Made by a program: the position numbers and the translations under genes. From NCBI GenBank assembly GCA_003563455.1, contig PWRV01000328.1, positions 1-7,804 on the forward strand: a DNA stretch of 7,804 nucleotides, in the 5' to 3' direction. Positions 6,194 to 7,804 of the stretch are shown here, piece after piece. Within the stretch, counting starts at the first letter, position 1, and each line of letters begins with the position of its first letter. The notes beneath the pieces were generated by a model, which saw only the letters and a list, made by a program, of their open reading frames with translations, made no database searches and had not been told where the DNA came from. The stretch comes from Thioalkalivibrio sp. GTDB lineage: Bacteria; Pseudomonadota; Gammaproteobacteria; Ectothiorhodospirales; Ectothiorhodospiraceae.

Positions 6194-6607
6194 ATGTCGG
6201 ACAAAATTACTTCCTTGAGCAAGCTGGCCGGAATCAAGATGGCCGAGACCTTCCAGATGGGGCTGCTGTTCCTGGCCGGCTTCGGGGTCCTGTGGGCGAC
6301 GATCATCGAAGTGGGCAGGGTGCTCGACAAGGGCGGCCCCGATCTCGGCGATGTGCTGATGCTGTTTCTTCTGATCGAGGTCGCCGCGATGGTGGCGATC
6401 TACTTCAAGACCAACCGGCTGTCGGTGCGCTTTCTGGTCTACATCGGGATTACCGCCTTGACGCGGGTGCTCGTGGTGGACGCCAAGTACATGGAGAACC
6501 CGCAGATCCTGACACTGGTCGGTGCGATCTTCGTGCTCACCCTCGGCGTCTTCATCCTGCGCATGTGCGAGGTCTGGTTTGGCGTGGACGACGAGGGGCG
6601 AGACTGA
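6194..6607 (+). CDS. psiE: PsiE family membrane protein (phosphate-starvation-inducible)
   Basis: The 137-residue product matches the length and layout of E. coli PsiE (136 residues). Four membrane segments can be read at about 21-44, 52-71, 79-95 and 105-125, with a short charged N-terminus (MSDKITSLSK) and an acidic tail (GVDDEGRD). The most conserved stretch is VRFLVYIGITALTRVLVVDAK at 78-98, equivalent to RYFVYIGITAIVRLIIVD in the E. coli protein. PsiE is induced by phosphate limitation in E. coli, but its molecular role is unknown. The start is supported by AGGAGA at 6178-6183, ten bases upstream. It lies between scpB and the convergent moaB, with only 28 bp to moaB, and probably has its own promoter. 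Whether this copy responds to phosphate cannot be told from the sequence. Confidence 0.88.
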   Translation: MSDKITSLSKLAGIKMAETFQMGLLFLAGFGVLWATIIEVGRVLDKGGPDLGDVLMLFLLIEVAAMVAIYFKTNRLSVRFLVYIGITALTRVLVVDAKYMENPQILTLVGAIFVLTLGVFILRMCEVWFGVDDEGRD

Positions 6608-6635
6608 CGGCGCGGGGCAGGGGCGCGGCCTGATC

Positions 6636-7148
6636 TCACTCCTGCAGCCGCGGCATCAACATGGTCAGGTTGCAGGGGTGGGTACCGGAGTCGAGCTGTT
6701 TCTCGATGATCCGTGTCCACGCGGTCCGGCAGGCGTTGCGCGAGCCGGGAAGCACGAAGACGAATGTCCGGTTCGCCACGCCCGACAGGGCGCGCGACTG
6801 GAGGCTGGAGGTGCCGATCTCTTCGTAGGAGAGATGGCGGAAGAGTTCGCCGAAACCCTCGATGACCTTGTCCAGCAGCGGGGCGACGGCCTCCGGAGTA
6901 CCGTCGCGGCCGGTGATGCCGGTGCCACCGGTGGTCAGGATGCAGTCGATCCCGGGATCGGCGATCCAGCGCGAGACCTCGGCCCGGATCGCGTAAATGT
7001 CGTCTGCCACCAGCCGACGCTCGGCCAGGCGATGACCGGCACCCCCCAGGAGTTCGGCAAGTGCTGCACCCGAAGTGTCGTCTTCGAGACGGCGGCTGTC
7101 GGAGACGGTGAGTACGGCGATGTTCAGGGAGTGGCTGTTGCCGGTCAT
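6636..7148 (-). CDS. moaB: Molybdenum cofactor biosynthesis protein B
   Basis: The 170-residue protein follows E. coli MoaB closely in length and motifs. These are IAVLTVSDSRRLEDDTSG at 10-27, the molybdopterin-binding signature ILTTGGTGITGRDGTPEA at 70-87, EGFGELFRHLSYEEIGTSSLQSRA at 97-120, and FVLPGSRNACRTAW at 131-144. The fold is the MoaB/MogA family, trimeric or hexameric, which binds molybdopterin. Archaeal MoaB adenylylates molybdopterin; in E. coli MogA does this and MoaB appears dispensable. The start is supported by AAGGA nine bases upstream. The gene is on the minus strand, convergent with psiE and divergent from rluB, and no other molybdenum-cofactor gene is in the window. It is therefore a single-gene unit as far as can be seen. 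Confidence 0.96.
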   Translation of the reverse strand: MTGNSHSLNIAVLTVSDSRRLEDDTSGAALAELLGGAGHRLAERRLVADDIYAIRAEVSRWIADPGIDCILTTGGTGITGRDGTPEAVAPLLDKVIEGFGELFRHLSYEEIGTSSLQSRALSGVANRTFVFVLPGSRNACRTAWTRIIEKQLDSGTHPCNLTMLMPRLQE

Positions 7149-7183
7149 GGCGGGGCGTCCTTTTTCGTGTATCGTCGGGGGCC

Positions 7184-7211
7184 ATCATAGTCAGCCCTTG
7201 CGAGCCTTCAA
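7184..7211 (-). promoter_or_regulatory. Candidate sigma-70 promoter for moaB
   Basis: On the minus strand, TTGAAG (7211-7206, four of six) and TATGAT (7189-7184, five of six) are separated by 16 bp. Transcription would start near 7177, giving a leader of about 28 bases with the AAGGA ribosome binding site. It fills the 64-bp moaB-rluB divergent region; the -35 ends two bases from the rluB ATG. Confidence 0.5.
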
Positions 7212-7212
7212 G

Positions 7213-7804
7213 ATGGCGGAGCGTCTGCAGAAATATCTCGCGGCCCGAGGGTTCGGCTCCCGACGGCAGATCGAGGGCTGGATCGAACGCGGCGAGGTCC
7301 GGGTGAACGGCCGGGTTGCGAAGCTGGGCGAGCAGGTCGGTCCGGACGACTCCATCCAGGTCCGTGGTCGTCCAGTCAGCACGAGGGTTGCCGCCCATCG
7401 CTGGCTGGCTTATCACAAACCGGAGGGGGAGATCTGCTCCCGATCGGATCCGGAGCGCCGCCGCAGTGTGTTTGCGGCGCTGCCGAGACTGCGCGGTCAG
7501 CGCTGGGTTTCCGTTGGCCGCCTGGACCTGAACACCTCGGGCCTGCTGTTGTTCACGACCGACGGGGCTCTCGCCCACGCACTGATGCACCCGTCGCACG
7601 CACTGGTGCGCGAATACGCGGTCCGCGTACTGGGCGAGGTGCCGGAGTCCATGCAGCAGTCGCTGCTGCAGGGCGTGGAGCTCGAGGACGGCCCGGCCCG
7701 GTTCGAGAGCGTCCTGGACGCGGGAGGCGAGGGCGCGAACCACTGGTTTCACGTGACCGTCAGCGAGGGGCGTAACCGACTGGTGCGCCGGCTCTGGGAC
7801 GCGA
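7213..7804 (+). CDS. rluB: 23S rRNA pseudouridine synthase, RluB type (partial, C-terminus outside window)
   Basis: The frame stays open from the ATG at 7213 to the window edge, giving 197 residues. Residues 3-50 are an S4 RNA-binding domain (RLQKYLAARGFGSRRQIEGW, then GEVRVNGRVAKLG). The RsuA/RluB-family catalytic domain follows: AYHKPEGEICSR at 66-77, then VGRLDLNTSGLLLFTTDG at 101-118 with the catalytic Asp at 105, MHPSHALVREYAVRV at 125-139, and EGRNRLVRRLWDA at the edge. RluB converts U2605 (E. coli numbering) of 23S rRNA to pseudouridine. RluB is preferred over RsuA, RluE and RluF because of the CSR-DPERRRSVFAALP segment and the common scpA-scpB-rluB gene order. RluB proteins often have a basic C-terminal extension, which is not visible here. 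No good ribosome binding site precedes the ATG; a TTG at 7198 is an in-frame alternative. Confidence 0.9.
   Translation, partial: MAERLQKYLAARGFGSRRQIEGWIERGEVRVNGRVAKLGEQVGPDDSIQVRGRPVSTRVAAHRWLAYHKPEGEICSRSDPERRRSVFAALPRLRGQRWVSVGRLDLNTSGLLLFTTDGALAHALMHPSHALVREYAVRVLGEVPESMQQSLLQGVELEDGPARFESVLDAGGEGANHWFHVTVSEGRNRLVRRLWDA

Noticed and set aside
6608..6635. Terminator between the convergent psiE and moaB genes
   Set aside because: The 28 bases are GC-rich with direct rather than inverted repeats and no T-run on either strand.
6439..7752. Minus-strand open frame (437 codons) across moaB, psiE and rluB
   Set aside because: It runs out of frame through moaB and antisense to two recognised genes; its sequence is Arg/Pro/Ser-rich shadow.

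Overview
This is a GC-rich window with the gene content of an ordinary gammaproteobacterial chromosome. The combination of YciI, YciO, a YdgA/DUF945 protein, long-form TrpS, ScpA/ScpB, PsiE, MoaB and RluB suggests a Chromatiales/Ectothiorhodospiraceae-type organism. That placement comes from gene content and protein resemblance, not from a search. I see no mobile element, CRISPR array, tRNA, rRNA or phage gene, and no convincing new system.

Layout: On the minus strand at the left edge, a YciI-family gene (437-736) is followed by a lipoprotein with a SurA/PpiC-like N-terminal domain (1-372), which runs off the window. They share a short gap and are probably one transcript. A 124-bp divergent region separates them from a plus-strand run: yciO (861-1478), a DUF945/YdgA-like membrane-anchored protein (1679-3037), trpS (3215-4432), scpA (4503-5345) and scpB (5342-6010, ATGA overlap). 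Next come a psiE-family membrane protein (6194-6607, plus) and moaB (6636-7148, minus, convergent with psiE). The right edge holds an rluB-type 23S rRNA pseudouridine synthase gene (7213 to the edge, plus, partial). Both edge genes are real although they lack one end.

How the genes fit together: most products serve core information processing. TrpS charges tRNA, ScpA/ScpB form the non-SMC part of the chromosome condensation complex, RluB modifies 23S rRNA, and YciO belongs to the TsaC/Sua5 family. The lipoprotein would act in envelope protein folding, PsiE is an inner-membrane protein linked to phosphate starvation in E. coli, and MoaB belongs to the molybdopterin family.

The least explained stretches are two leaders. 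The 200-bp gap before the DUF945 gene has a dyad overlapping the probable ribosome binding site of a TTG-start gene. The 177-bp gap before trpS holds two copies of an 8-base self-complementary word and a small ORF that fills the gap almost exactly. These are modest regulatory hypotheses.
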